In this document: positions 33,570 through 42,662 of the stretch, piece after piece | How the letters are laid out: each line of letters begins with the position of its first letter | Numbering within the stretch: position 1 is the stretch's first letter | Assembly (NCBI RefSeq): GCF_027944115.1 | Contig: NZ_JAPJZI010000001.1 | Coordinates: forward strand, 3,596,001-3,660,000 | Origin: Hoeflea prorocentri | GTDB taxonomy: Bacteria; Pseudomonadota; Alphaproteobacteria; Rhizobiales; Rhizobiaceae | Length of the DNA stretch: 64,000 bases | Reading direction: 5' to 3' | Made by a program: the position numbers and the translations under genes | The notes under the pieces: generated by a model | Seen by the model: the letters and a program-made list of their open reading frames with translations, nothing else | Told to the model about the DNA's origin: nothing | The model's database searches: none

Positions 33570-35549
33570 GTGGCATTCGACTCGATCCTCATTGCCAATC
33601 GCGGCGAAATCGCATGCCGCATCATCCGGACCGCCCGCAGTCTGGGACTGAGAACCATAGCCGTCTATTCGGAGGCCGACCGCGGTGCTCCGCATACGGC
33701 GATGGCCGACGAGGCGGTGATGATCGGCCCGGCACCGGTGGGCGAGAGCTATCTGCGCTCCGACCGCATTATCGAAGCCGCACAGGCATCGCGTGCGGGC
33801 GCAATCCATCCAGGCTACGGGTTCCTGTCGGAAAACGAAGCCTTTGCCGAGGCCGTCGACAATGCCGGACTCGTGTTCATCGGCCCGCCGGCAAAGGCGA
33901 TCTATCTGATGGGCAACAAAGCGGAAGCGCGCCGGCGCATGATGGAAGCGGGTATTGCCTGCGTGCCTGGCTATGAGGATGAAGATCAGAGCGATGCGGC
34001 GCTGGCCGATGCAGCCGAAGAGATCGGCTACCCCGTCATGGTCAAGGCAGCAGCCGGCGGCGGTGGACGCGGCATGCGGCTTGTTCATGACGCAGCGCAG
34101 CTTGATGAAGCACTGGCGCTGGCACGGGCCGAAGCCGCAAGTGCTTTCGGCTCCGACGAACTGATCATTGAAAAGGCTGTCGAACGGCCGCGGCACGTGG
34201 AGGTTCAGATCTTTGCCGATGCCCATGGCAACGTCATTCATCTGGGCGAGCGGGATTGTTCGGTTCAAAGACGCCACCAGAAAGTGGTGGAAGAGGCGCC
34301 CTGTCCGGTGCTGACACCGCCCTTGCGAGCTGAAATGGGTGCGGCGGCCGTCCATGCCGCCAAGGCAGTCGACTACCGTGGCGCGGGCACTGTGGAGTTC
34401 CTTCTCGACGCTTCAGGCGCATTTTACTTTCTTGAGATGAATACCCGCCTTCAGGTGGAGCATCCGGTGACTGAACTGATCACCGGGCTCGATCTGGTGG
34501 CGATGCAGATTGCCGTGGCACAGGGTTCGGTCCTGCCGCTTGAGCAGTCAGACCTGAAAATGGAGGGGCATGCGATCGAAGTCCGCCTTTATGCCGAGGA
34601 TCCGGCACGCGGGTTTCTTCCGGCAACGGGTCCCGTCGATTTATGGCGTCCGGCCTCGGGTGAAGGCATACGCATCGACGCCGGCATCAGGAACGGCCAG
34701 GAGATCACACCCTATTACGACCCTATGCTTGCCAAGATCATCGCCTGGGGCGAGAACCGCGAGGTCGCACGGGCGCGGCTGCTCAGGGCCGTGGAAGAAA
34801 CGGTGCTTCTCGGCCCGGCCACGAACACCGGGTTCTTGGCCAATGTCTTGCGGCAGCCGAGCTTTGCGGATGGCGAGGCGACAACGGCATTCATTTCCGA
34901 GACTTATGGAGACGACATCCGCGGCGATATACCGAACGGTCACAATGTGGCGCTTGCGGCATCGTTGTTTCTGGAGGCCGAACGCGAGGCCGCTTTCGAA
35001 ACCGCTGCCTATATCAGCCGGTCGCAGCTTGGCTGGTCAAGCGCGCCGCTTTCACCGATCCCGCTACAACTAACCACCGAAAGCGGGACATTCGAGGTCA
35101 GTGCACTCAACCGCCGAAATGTGTGGTCCATCACAGTGGGCGATGACCTATTCGCGGTCGAGATCGCCGAGAAAGACGGACCTGCTTTGCGGGCGCGCAT
35201 CAACGGACGGACAGTCGATGCGGTCGCGGTTGTCCACGACACGCACCTTGCTTTGGCCGTGGGCCCGCAGCGTCTTTATTTTCAGCGCGCGCTGGCTGGA
35301 CAAACGGACGATATGGCAGGCGGCGGAGGCCGCGTGCTTGCGCCCATGCCGGGCCTTGTCGTCGACTTGCTCGTTTCGGAAGGCCAGCACGTGTCGAAAG
35401 GCGAGGTACTGGCCGTTCTGGAGGCGATGAAAATGCAGCATCCGATCACGGCGCCGGTGGACGGGACTGTCGAGCGCGTCGGCGCAGCGATGGGCGAACA
35501 GCTTGGTTCCGGCGATCTGATGATCGAGATCACACCGGAAGATCTCTAG
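33570..35549 (+). CDS. Biotin-dependent acyl-CoA carboxylase alpha subunit
   Basis: 659 residues, GTG start after GGAGGG. The biotin carboxylase domain (1 to about 450) has FDSILIANRGEIACRI, the ATP-grasp glycine loop VKAAAGGGGRGMRLVHD, QVEIFADAHGNVIHLGERDCS and EMNTRLQVEHPVTE. A linker (BT) domain follows, and a C-terminal biotin carrier domain has the EAMKMQHP motif with the biotinylated lysine near residue 621. It forms the holoenzyme with the carboxyltransferase in the same operon. The length matches MCC/GCC alpha subunits (about 650-665). Confidence 0.93.
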   Translation: MAFDSILIANRGEIACRIIRTARSLGLRTIAVYSEADRGAPHTAMADEAVMIGPAPVGESYLRSDRIIEAAQASRAGAIHPGYGFLSENEAFAEAVDNAGLVFIGPPAKAIYLMGNKAEARRRMMEAGIACVPGYEDEDQSDAALADAAEEIGYPVMVKAAAGGGGRGMRLVHDAAQLDEALALARAEAASAFGSDELIIEKAVERPRHVEVQIFADAHGNVIHLGERDCSVQRRHQKVVEEAPCPVLTPPLRAEMGAAAVHAAKAVDYRGAGTVEFLLDASGAFYFLEMNTRLQVEHPVTELITGLDLVAMQIAVAQGSVLPLEQSDLKMEGHAIEVRLYAEDPARGFLPATGPVDLWRPASGEGIRIDAGIRNGQEITPYYDPMLAKIIAWGENREVARARLLRAVEETVLLGPATNTGFLANVLRQPSFADGEATTAFISETYGDDIRGDIPNGHNVALAASLFLEAEREAAFETAAYISRSQLGWSSAPLSPIPLQLTTESGTFEVSALNRRNVWSITVGDDLFAVEIAEKDGPALRARINGRTVDAVAVVHDTHLALAVGPQRLYFQRALAGQTDDMAGGGGRVLAPMPGLVVDLLVSEGQHVSKGEVLAVLEAMKMQHPITAPVDGTVERVGAAMGEQLGSGDLMIEITPEDL

Positions 35550-35574
35550 AAAACACAAGCCAGGGAGTACCAGT

Positions 35575-36369
35575 ATGGAACAGGCTCGGGATTTTCTTGA
35601 TGAGAGCGAGGCGCTGGCGGCCATCCTGACCGGCCTTGCCGATGCGGATTTCGAACAGCCGACCCAGTTCAAGGGTTGGACCATCAACGACGTGCTGGTC
35701 CACCTGCATTTCTGGAACCGCGGCGCCGATCAGGCCTTGACCGACCCACCGGCCTTCGAGGCGGCGACGGGCAGGCTGATGAAGGCGCTTGCCGGATCGA
35801 GCCTGCGCGGTTTTGAAAATGGCGAGATCACCGAGCGGGGGACCGACCTGCTCAACGCCTGGCAGACGCTTTATCGCGACATGGGCGCACGCTGGGAAGC
35901 CCTCGATCCGAAACAAAGGGTCAAATGGGTCGGACCCGACATGTCGGTGCGGTCCTCCATGACCGCGCGGCAGATGGAAACCTGGGCCCATGGACAGGAG
36001 ATATTCGACCTTCTGGGTTTCAAGCGGGAAGAGCGGGACCGGATCCGCAATATCGTCGTGCTCGGCGTCAACACATTTGGCTGGGCCTTCAAGGTACGAG
36101 GCGCGCCGGTCCCGGACGAGATGCCTCATCTGACGCTGACACTGCCATCCGGAGCAACCGCCGAATATGGCGAGAGCGGCAACGCCAACAGAATTGCCGG
36201 ATCGGCTGTGGCCTTCGCACAGGTGGTCACGCAGACCCGTAACGTCGCCGATACGGACCTTTCGATCGAAGGCCCGATTGCCCGCGAATGGATGGAGAAT
36301 GCGCAGTGTTTTGCCGGGCCGCCGGAGACTCCTCCAGCGCCCGGAACGCGTTTTCGAATAGAAGCTTAG
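35575..36369 (+). CDS. TIGR03084-like/maleylpyruvate isomerase-type metal-binding protein
   Basis: 264 residues. The N-terminal half is a DinB-like four-helix bundle (FKGWTINDVLVHLHFWNRGAD, then TARQMETWAHGQEIFDLLG) whose conserved histidines would hold a divalent metal. The C-terminal half resembles the wHTH-less tail of TIGR03084 proteins. Members of this superfamily include thiol-dependent isomerases and hydrolases. It is the last gene of the AtuA-like operon, 25 bases after the carboxylase, so a role in processing the hydroxyacyl-CoA product is possible (inference). Confidence 0.75.
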   Translation: MEQARDFLDESEALAAILTGLADADFEQPTQFKGWTINDVLVHLHFWNRGADQALTDPPAFEAATGRLMKALAGSSLRGFENGEITERGTDLLNAWQTLYRDMGARWEALDPKQRVKWVGPDMSVRSSMTARQMETWAHGQEIFDLLGFKREERDRIRNIVVLGVNTFGWAFKVRGAPVPDEMPHLTLTLPSGATAEYGESGNANRIAGSAVAFAQVVTQTRNVADTDLSIEGPIAREWMENAQCFAGPPETPPAPGTRFRIEA

Positions 36370-36375
36370 AGCGTC

Positions 36376-37188
36376 CTACCAGAGCGGGCCGGCGCGCTCT
36401 TCTTCCTTCAAAGATTGTGAACCGAAGCTGTAGCGAAGGCCGGCAAAATAGTGATTGCTGTCGGTATCGCCGGTAAAGCCGTTGAGACCCTTTTGAAGCT
36501 GATCGTAGCGATAGCCTGCAAACATCGTGACCGGCATTGCGGTCAGCCGGTAGTTTGCCGCGGCCTCGACAAAAAGCTTGTCCCTGCGTCCACCCGCAAG
36601 CTCGACCCATTTGGCACCGCCCTCCAGGTCGAAGCGCAGATTGTCACTGGCATAGGCCCGCGCGCCGATTTTCGCAAAATAGTCTGTGCTGTCATTGGTG
36701 GGTGTGACGGACTGGCCAACGGCGGCGGCTGCAAGCAGCGTGATATTGTCGAGGAAATAAGCGCCCTCCAAACCGCCCATATAGCCGTGAAACGTGTTGC
36801 CGGTTCCGGTGACATAATCGCCATCGACAAAGACGCCGACGGCATAAACCGGGCCGCGGAGATACCCGTGCAGCGCTCCGCCCACCACATCGTGGTGAAA
36901 ACCTTCCGACGCTTCGTGGCTGTAACGCCCGTCGACCTGCAGGTTGAAACCTTCCGCCGTCGGCACATTGATCGCGCCGCGGATCGTTCCGATGTTCTGA
37001 TCGCCAAATGCGCCGTCGGTCTGCCCATAGGTGTAGACACCTTCAACGTAGCCCATGACATGCTGCTGAGGCAGAGGCGCGCCCGGCAGAGCGGGGGATA
37101 TTGCCGGCCGCCCCATATCGGCTGCCAGGGCGCTGCTGGCTATGGCCGCAAGCGCGGCCGCGCACGTCATTGTTCTGAACACTGTCAT
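36376..37188 (-). CDS. Outer-membrane beta-barrel protein
   Basis: 270 residues with a signal peptide (MTVFRTMTCAAALAAIASSALA, cleavage before ADMG). A run of amphipathic beta strands with aromatic edges follows (VMGYVEGVYTYGQ, FNLQVDGRYSHE, HYFAGLRYSFG). The end is not the usual terminal F of simple barrels: about 14 extra charged residues follow YSFG. It resembles rhizobial small porin-like surface proteins. Function is unknown. It is isolated, converging on the TIGR03084-like gene. Confidence 0.78.
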   Translation of the reverse strand: MTVFRTMTCAAALAAIASSALAADMGRPAISPALPGAPLPQQHVMGYVEGVYTYGQTDGAFGDQNIGTIRGAINVPTAEGFNLQVDGRYSHEASEGFHHDVVGGALHGYLRGPVYAVGVFVDGDYVTGTGNTFHGYMGGLEGAYFLDNITLLAAAAVGQSVTPTNDSTDYFAKIGARAYASDNLRFDLEGGAKWVELAGGRRDKLFVEAAANYRLTAMPVTMFAGYRYDQLQKGLNGFTGDTDSNHYFAGLRYSFGSQSLKEEERAGPLW

Positions 37189-37266
37189 ACCCTCAATCGA
37201 ATCCTAGATTGCGGGCAGGATAGTCAGAATTGATTAACCATACGTTGAAATGAACGGCCGGCCCGC

Positions 37267-38082
37267 TCAACGCTGTTCACCGACCAGCCCCTTTATCAAC
37301 CATTTTTGCAGAACCAGAACCACGGCGATCGGCGGCAGCATTGCCAACACGGCCAGAGCCATGCCGTAATTGGTTGCGGTTCCAAAGCGCTCTATTCCGC
37401 GCACGAGGGTAAAATACCCCTCCCCCGTCGTGGTGATCATGAGCGGCCAAAGATACTGGTTCCAGCCCTGCACGAATGTGACGGCAAACAGCGCAAGGAT
37501 CATCGGCCATGACACCGGAATGAGGACGTCGATCAGGAAGCGCGTGGGGCCGGCACCGTCGAGACGCGCCGCCTCATGAAGGCTCGCCGGAACGGATTTG
37601 AAGAACTGACGAAAGAAAAACGTACCGATCGCGGCGGCCAGCAGGGGCAGGATGAGACCGGTATAGCTGTTGAGAAGGCCCAAGGTGTGGACAACCATGA
37701 AACTCGGCAAAATGCGGGTCTCGATGGGCAGCAGCAAGCTTGCAAAAATAACCCAAAAAAGAAACGAAGCGAACCGTAATCGAAAATAAACGAGCGCGTA
37801 GGCAGAGAGGATCGACAACAGGCATTTTCCGAGTGAAAAGCCAAGCGCCAGGACCGTCGAGTTGATGGCCATGCCCCCGGCTGTGATCGTCTGGCTGAAG
37901 CCGGATTTGCGGGTCAGTACCTCGCTATAAACATTGGAGAATTCAGGTCCAAATGTGAACTGGACACCGTCACTGGAAATGACCGAATTCTGGTGCGTTG
38001 AGGTCAGAAAGATCGCCAGTACCGGAACCAGCATGAAGAGGGATCCGGCAATCAGCACAAGGTGGTCCGTCAGCTTGCGCAT
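37267..38082 (-). CDS. Orphan UgpE/MalG-type ABC permease
   Basis: 271-residue sugar-type ABC permease with six predicted TM helices and an intact EAA loop for ATPase contact (HEAARLDGAGPTRFLIDVLIPVS). It is clearly paralogous to the ugpE gene 3 kb away: DHLVLIAGSLFMLVPVL against DHAVLIGGSLFMLVPVL, and GTFFFRQFFKSVP against GTFFFRQFYKSVP. It is divergently transcribed from ugpB, with GGAGAG before the ATG. No ATPase, binding protein or partner permease accompanies it. It may swap for UgpE in the transporter or be a decaying duplicate, although the reading frame is intact. Confidence 0.87.
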   Translation of the reverse strand: MRKLTDHLVLIAGSLFMLVPVLAIFLTSTHQNSVISSDGVQFTFGPEFSNVYSEVLTRKSGFSQTITAGGMAINSTVLALGFSLGKCLLSILSAYALVYFRLRFASFLFWVIFASLLLPIETRILPSFMVVHTLGLLNSYTGLILPLLAAAIGTFFFRQFFKSVPASLHEAARLDGAGPTRFLIDVLIPVSWPMILALFAVTFVQGWNQYLWPLMITTTGEGYFTLVRGIERFGTATNYGMALAVLAMLPPIAVVLVLQKWLIKGLVGEQR

Positions 38083-38207
38083 CGGGGGCTCTCCAGCAGG
38101 TTAAAATTGGCCGGGTGCACGCAGGCGCAGTGGCCTGTCCGCGCGGCGATGGAACATTGTCCAGCCCTATCGCACATACACTACCACTTTCGTTTCCACC
38201 AAAAATC

Positions 38208-38236
38208 CTGTCATGAAACCTTCATTCTTTTGACAT
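38208..38236 (+). promoter_or_regulatory. PHO box (PhoB binding site) upstream of ugpB
   Basis: Three 7-mers spaced exactly 11 bases apart: CTGTCAT (38208), CCTTCAT (38219) and TTGACAT (38230). This matches the PhoB direct-repeat pattern CTGTCAT-N4-CTGTCAT, with the third repeat shifting to a -35-like TTGACA. It places ugpBAEC under phosphate-starvation control, as known for E. coli and rhizobial ugp operons. It could also serve the divergent orphan permease. Confidence 0.8.
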
Positions 38237-38334
38237 GTGCGTGTTACTTGCCATAGCCTAGTTTCCGGCGTCCGGGACCGGCATGGCGCATTGCCGACTC
38301 GCGGTCGTTCAGCTTAACTTTGGGGAGGCGAATC

Positions 38335-39648
38335 ATGTCAATTCGCAATTATATCGTCGGCGCCATGGCTACCGCCATGTCTGTCACAACGGCTCTTCCG
38401 GCCTTGGCTCAAACGGAAATCACATGGTGGCACGCCATGGGCGGTCAACTTGGCGAGACCGTAAATGAGATCGCTGAGAAGTTCAACGCATCACAATCGG
38501 ACTACAAGATCACTCCGGTTTTCAAGGGTACATACGAAGAAACAATGACGGCCGGCATCGCGGCATTCCGCGGTGGTGAACAGCCGAACGTCATCCAGGT
38601 GTTCGACGCGGGCGCTGCGACGCTCATCGGCGCCAAGGGCGCGGTGATCCCGGCTCAGACACTGATGAAAGACAATGGTGTCCCGTTCGACATCAATGAT
38701 TACATCTCCGGCGTCCGCTACTTTTATGCCGACACCGACGGCACAATGATCGGGATGCCTTTCAACTCCTCAACGCCGATCATGTATTACAATGAGGATG
38801 CGCTGAAGAAGGCGGGTGTCACGCCGCCGAAAACCTGGGAAGAATTCCAGTCGGTCACTGCGCCGAAACTGAAAGCCGCCGGTTACGTGCCGCTTTCCCA
38901 GTCGCACCTTCCGTGGATTTTCACCGAGAATTTCTATTCCCGGCACAATCTTGAATTCGCCACCATGGACAATGGTTATGAATCCGGCACGCCGGTCATG
39001 CTGCTGAACCAGGATCCGATCAAAGGCCACTTCGCGGCCGTGAAAGAGTGGCTGGATAACGATCTCTTTGCGTGGTACGGCACGGGCTGGACGGATAACC
39101 AGAAGCCGTTCAATGAAGGCCAGGTTGCCATGTGGCTCGGCTCTTCGGGTTCGTTCGGCGGCGTCAAGTCGGCTGCCAAGTTCCCCTTCAACGCCACCTA
39201 TCTTCCTTACTGGGAGTCGCTGACAAAGGATCCGACACAGACCTTTATCGGTGGTGCCGCGCTCTTTGCCATGGCTGGCCATTCGGAAGACGAAAACAAG
39301 GCGGTCGCCGAGTTCTTCCGCTTCCTGACCTCACCTGAAGTGCAGTACTTCTGGCACAAGGAAACGGGTTACGTGCCGATCACGACAGCTGCCTATGACC
39401 TTGCCAAAAAGGACGGTTACTACAAGGAAACACCGCAAGCCGAAGTCGGTATCAAGCAGCTTTCGCTGCCGGGCGGTGACTGGACGAAGGGCTATCGCCT
39501 CGGCTTCTACGTTCAGATCCGTGACGTGATGAACCGCGAATACGGCAAGATCTTCGCCGGCGAGAAGACGGTCGACGAAGCTTTCGAAACTATCGAGATC
39601 GAGTCGAACAAACTGCTCGAGCGTTTTGCCAGATCCATGGGCAACTAG
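38335..39648 (+). CDS. ugpB: sn-Glycerol-3-phosphate-binding periplasmic protein UgpB
   Basis: 437 residues starting at ATG 38335 behind GGGGAGGCG. A signal peptide (NYIVGAMATAMSVTTALPALA) is followed by the type II solute-binding domain. It has the UgpB traits TEITWWHAMGGQLGETVNEIAEKFN, YKITPVFKGTYEETMTA and YNEDALKKAGVTPPKTWEE. It captures glycerol-3-phosphate and glycerophosphodiesters as phosphate and carbon sources. It is first in the ugpBAEC operon behind a PHO box, with a strong hairpin between it and ugpA. Confidence 0.93.
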   Translation: MSIRNYIVGAMATAMSVTTALPALAQTEITWWHAMGGQLGETVNEIAEKFNASQSDYKITPVFKGTYEETMTAGIAAFRGGEQPNVIQVFDAGAATLIGAKGAVIPAQTLMKDNGVPFDINDYISGVRYFYADTDGTMIGMPFNSSTPIMYYNEDALKKAGVTPPKTWEEFQSVTAPKLKAAGYVPLSQSHLPWIFTENFYSRHNLEFATMDNGYESGTPVMLLNQDPIKGHFAAVKEWLDNDLFAWYGTGWTDNQKPFNEGQVAMWLGSSGSFGGVKSAAKFPFNATYLPYWESLTKDPTQTFIGGAALFAMAGHSEDENKAVAEFFRFLTSPEVQYFWHKETGYVPITTAAYDLAKKDGYYKETPQAEVGIKQLSLPGGDWTKGYRLGFYVQIRDVMNREYGKIFAGEKTVDEAFETIEIESNKLLERFARSMGN

Positions 39649-39656
39649 TTTTGATG

Positions 39657-39681
39657 ATGCGGGGCGCCATGCGCCCCGCAT
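39657..39681 (+). terminator. Intercistronic hairpin between ugpB and ugpA
   Basis: Perfect 11-bp stem ATGCGGGGCGC / GCGCCCCGCAT with a CAT loop, followed by TTTCTT, beginning 9 bases after the ugpB stop. It probably terminates part of the transcripts, giving more binding protein than membrane subunits. Confidence 0.8.
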
Positions 39682-39703
39682 TTCTTAAGAGGCAGTCCGC
39701 CGC

Positions 39704-40585
39704 ATGAACAAGTCACAATTCCGATCGCCGCTTTATCCGTATCTTCTGCTGCTTCCGCAGCTGTCTATCGTGGTGATTTTCTTCTACTGGCCGGCGGCGG
39801 AGGCCATCCGGTCTTCCTTTTACCTGGAAGATCCTTTCGGCTTCTCATCCACATTTGTGGGTTTCGATAATTTCGAAGATATGGTTTCGCGCTCCGACTA
39901 TGTCGCCTCGGCGCGGTTCACCATTATCTTCTCGGTTCTCGTCACATTCTTTTCCCTGGCAGCCGCCCTGCTACTGGCGGTTACGGCGGACCGGGTCATA
40001 AAGGGTGCGTCGACATATAAAACGCTTTTGATGTGGGTCTATGCCATTGCCCCGCCTGTTGCCGGCCTTATCGGCATCATGCTGTTCGACAATCTCGTCG
40101 GGCCGATCGCAGAGTTTTTCCGCTCGTTTGGATGGGACTTCAAACTCGGTGTGAACCGTTTCGATACGGCCTTTGCCATGATCACCGTGTCGATCTGGAA
40201 ACAGATCCCGGTCAATTTCATCTTCTTCCTGTCGGGCCTGCAGGGGATTCCAAAATCCGTTCAAGAAGCTGCCGCGATCGACTGCGCCTCGTCGACCCGG
40301 CGTTTCTGGACCATCACGTTTCCTCTGCTCGCTCCGACGGGATTCTTCCTTCTGATCATCAACATCACCTATTCGCTGTTCGATACGTTCGGCGTGATCG
40401 ACGTTGTGCTGAAAGGCGAGCCGGGCAACAACCCGGTGACCCTCGTCTACAAGGTTTTCCTCGACGGTTTCCGCGGGGGCGACCTTGGCGGATCGTCGGC
40501 CCAGTCGGTGATCCTGATGGTTCTCGTGCTCATATTGACCGTCTTTCAGTTCCGGCTGATTGAACGTCGCGTTCACTACAATTGA
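39704..40585 (+). CDS. ugpA: sn-Glycerol-3-phosphate ABC permease UgpA
   Basis: 293-residue MalF-type permease with six TM helices. The N-terminal SPLYPYLLLLPQLSIVVIFFYWPA is diagnostic of UgpA, and the EAA loop reads QEAAAIDCASSTRRFWTITFPLL. It forms the channel with UgpE. It lies 9 bases ahead of ugpE and 23 bases after the hairpin. Confidence 0.93.
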   Translation: MNKSQFRSPLYPYLLLLPQLSIVVIFFYWPAAEAIRSSFYLEDPFGFSSTFVGFDNFEDMVSRSDYVASARFTIIFSVLVTFFSLAAALLLAVTADRVIKGASTYKTLLMWVYAIAPPVAGLIGIMLFDNLVGPIAEFFRSFGWDFKLGVNRFDTAFAMITVSIWKQIPVNFIFFLSGLQGIPKSVQEAAAIDCASSTRRFWTITFPLLAPTGFFLLIINITYSLFDTFGVIDVVLKGEPGNNPVTLVYKVFLDGFRGGDLGGSSAQSVILMVLVLILTVFQFRLIERRVHYN

Positions 40586-40594
40586 GGCCCGGCG

Positions 40595-41506
40595 ATGACG
40601 ACATCCGACATCTCCGTAGAGACCACCACCACCGCCGCTGAACCCGTCGTGCACAAGCGGCGGCTGAGATTATCAACCCTTGTCGATCATGCGGTCCTGA
40701 TCGGCGGCTCGCTCTTCATGCTGGTTCCGGTGCTGATGGCTTTTCTGACGTCGAGCCACGACAGCGCCACGGTCCACAGCGGCGGTCTGCAAATGACGCT
40801 CGGCGACGATCTCGCCAAGAACTACTACAACGCCATGCTGGTCCCGGGTGGCTTCACCAAATCGGTCGACGGCATGCGGATGCTGATGAACTCGTTCATT
40901 CTCGGTATCGGCTTTGCGGTCGGCAAGATCATCATCTCGATGCTCGCAGCCTACGCGATCGTTTATTTCCGTTTCCGCTTCGCGACTTTTGCCTTCTGGC
41001 TGATCTTCACGACGCTGCTGCTTCCCCTGGAAGTGCGCATCCTGCCTTCCTATGAGATCGTTCAGGGGCTTGGCCTCTTGAACACCTATACGGGCCTGAT
41101 CGTACCGCTGATTGCATCGGCAACAGGCACGTTCTTTTTCCGCCAGTTCTATAAGTCTGTGCCGAACGAACTGATCGAGGCGGCGCGCATTGACGGAGCC
41201 GGACCCGTAAAGTTCTTTATCGACATACTGGTCCCACTGTCGAAAACCATGATCGCGGCGATCTTTATCATCATGTTCGTCTTCGGATGGAATCAGTATC
41301 TGTGGCCGACGATCATGACGACCGACGAGCGGTTCTTCACCATGGTTCGCGGCATTTCGCAGATCATGCAGGTCTTCATCGGCTCACAGATTCCCGAGTA
41401 TGGCGAGGCCATGGCGCTGGCAATCATTGCCATGCTTCCGCCGGTCGCGATTGTGGTTTTCTTTCAGCGGTGGTTCGTCAAGGGCCTGGTTGAGTCCGAC
41501 AAGTAG
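40595..41506 (+). CDS. ugpE: sn-Glycerol-3-phosphate ABC permease UgpE
   Basis: 303-residue MalG-type permease. A polar N-terminal extension of about 30 residues (TTSDISVETTTTAAEPVV) precedes the usual start of the family at about residue 33, longer than the 281 residues typical of E. coli UgpE. The EAA loop is IEAARIDGAGPVKFFIDILVPLS. It is followed immediately by ugpC, and a divergent paralogue lacking the extension lies upstream of ugpB. Confidence 0.93.
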   Translation: MTTSDISVETTTTAAEPVVHKRRLRLSTLVDHAVLIGGSLFMLVPVLMAFLTSSHDSATVHSGGLQMTLGDDLAKNYYNAMLVPGGFTKSVDGMRMLMNSFILGIGFAVGKIIISMLAAYAIVYFRFRFATFAFWLIFTTLLLPLEVRILPSYEIVQGLGLLNTYTGLIVPLIASATGTFFFRQFYKSVPNELIEAARIDGAGPVKFFIDILVPLSKTMIAAIFIIMFVFGWNQYLWPTIMTTDERFFTMVRGISQIMQVFIGSQIPEYGEAMALAIIAMLPPVAIVVFFQRWFVKGLVESDK

Positions 41507-41515
41507 GTGAATGGA

Positions 41516-42577
41516 ATGACAAAGGTCGTTATCGACAAGGTCCGCAAGGTCTATCCCAATGGAACGGAGGCGTTGTCGCCCTCCAGCATCAGCATCGATG
41601 ACGGCGAGTTCATTGTGCTTGTCGGCCCCTCGGGCTGCGGAAAATCGACCCTTCTGCGCATGATCGCAGGGTTGGAGGACATCACCGAGGGGACGATTTC
41701 GATCGGCGACCGGGTGGTCAACACGCTCGATCCGGCGGAGCGCGACATTGCCATGGTGTTCCAGAACTATGCCCTCTATCCGCACATGTCGGTCTATAAA
41801 AACATGGCCTACGGGCTGAAGAACCGTGGCATGGCCAAGGCCGATATCGACAGCGCCGTTCAGAAGGCTGCCAAGCTGCTGCATATCGAGGAGTTCCTGG
41901 AGAGAAAACCAAGCCAGCTTTCCGGTGGCCAGCGCCAGAGGGTCGCGATGGGCCGCGCCATCGTGCGTGACCCGGCGCTGTTTCTGTTCGACGAGCCGCT
42001 CTCGAACCTTGATGCCAAATTGCGCAATCAGATGCGTATTGAAATCCGCAAACTGCAACGCGAGCTCGGCGTCACTTCGATTTACGTGACGCATGATCAG
42101 ATCGAAGCCATGACCATGGCGGACCGGATCGCGGTTCTGAACACCGGAACGATCGAGCAGATCGGCACGCCGGCGCAGATCTATCACACGCCGGCCAGCA
42201 TCTTTGTCGCCAGCTTCATGGGCGCGCCGCCGATGAACATCCTTGACGGTCACTATAACGGCAATGGCGGTCTGGAAATCCGCGATCTCGGCCATGTCGC
42301 CGTCGATCACACGCCGGAGATCAAAGGCGATATCCGCGTCGGCATCCGTCCCGAAAACGTGGTTATCCACCAGGATCAGGCCGAACACTCCATTGCCATC
42401 AAGGTGGATTTTCTTGAGGAACTCGGCGCCGGGCGACTGCTGCATTCGACCATCGGCAGTACGCCATTCGTCGCGCATCTCGATAATGAGCATCCGATTG
42501 ACGGAGATACGGTGTTTGCGCACCTGCCGGCGCAATCGCTTCACCTGTTCGACGCTTCAACGGGTCGCAGGGTCTGA
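41516..42577 (+). CDS. ugpC: sn-Glycerol-3-phosphate import ATPase UgpC
   Basis: 353-residue ABC ATPase: Walker [11 protein letters not shown]-loop [14 protein letters not shown], signature [14 protein letters not shown], Walker [13 protein letters not shown], and H-loop YVTHD. A C-terminal TOBE/regulatory domain (about 235-350) follows, as in MalK. The ATG at 41516, with AGGTG upstream, is chosen over a GTG at 41507 that abuts the ugpE stop. It energises UgpAE. Confidence 0.93.
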   Translation: MTKVVIDKVRKVYPNGTEALSPSSISIDDGEFIVLVGPSGCGKSTLLRMIAGLEDITEGTISIGDRVVNTLDPAERDIAMVFQNYALYPHMSVYKNMAYGLKNRGMAKADIDSAVQKAAKLLHIEEFLERKPSQLSGGQRQRVAMGRAIVRDPALFLFDEPLSNLDAKLRNQMRIEIRKLQRELGVTSIYVTHDQIEAMTMADRIAVLNTGTIEQIGTPAQIYHTPASIFVASFMGAPPMNILDGHYNGNGGLEIRDLGHVAVDHTPEIKGDIRVGIRPENVVIHQDQAEHSIAIKVDFLEELGAGRLLHSTIGSTPFVAHLDNEHPIDGDTVFAHLPAQSLHLFDASTGRRV

Positions 42578-42624
42578 ACCGTTCCCAAAAAAACCGGCAG
42601 TGCCAACACACCGCCGGGAAGAAT

Positions 42625-42646
42625 GCGCTGCATGCACATGCAGCGC
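42625..42646. terminator. Bidirectional stem-loop between ugpC and the DUF1127 gene
   Basis: Palindrome GCGCTGCATG-CA-CATGCAGCGC, 10-bp arms, in the 85-base gap between two convergent genes. No T tract, but the position and symmetry fit a shared terminator. Confidence 0.6.
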
Positions 42647-42662
42647 TTGGGGAGATGGATCT

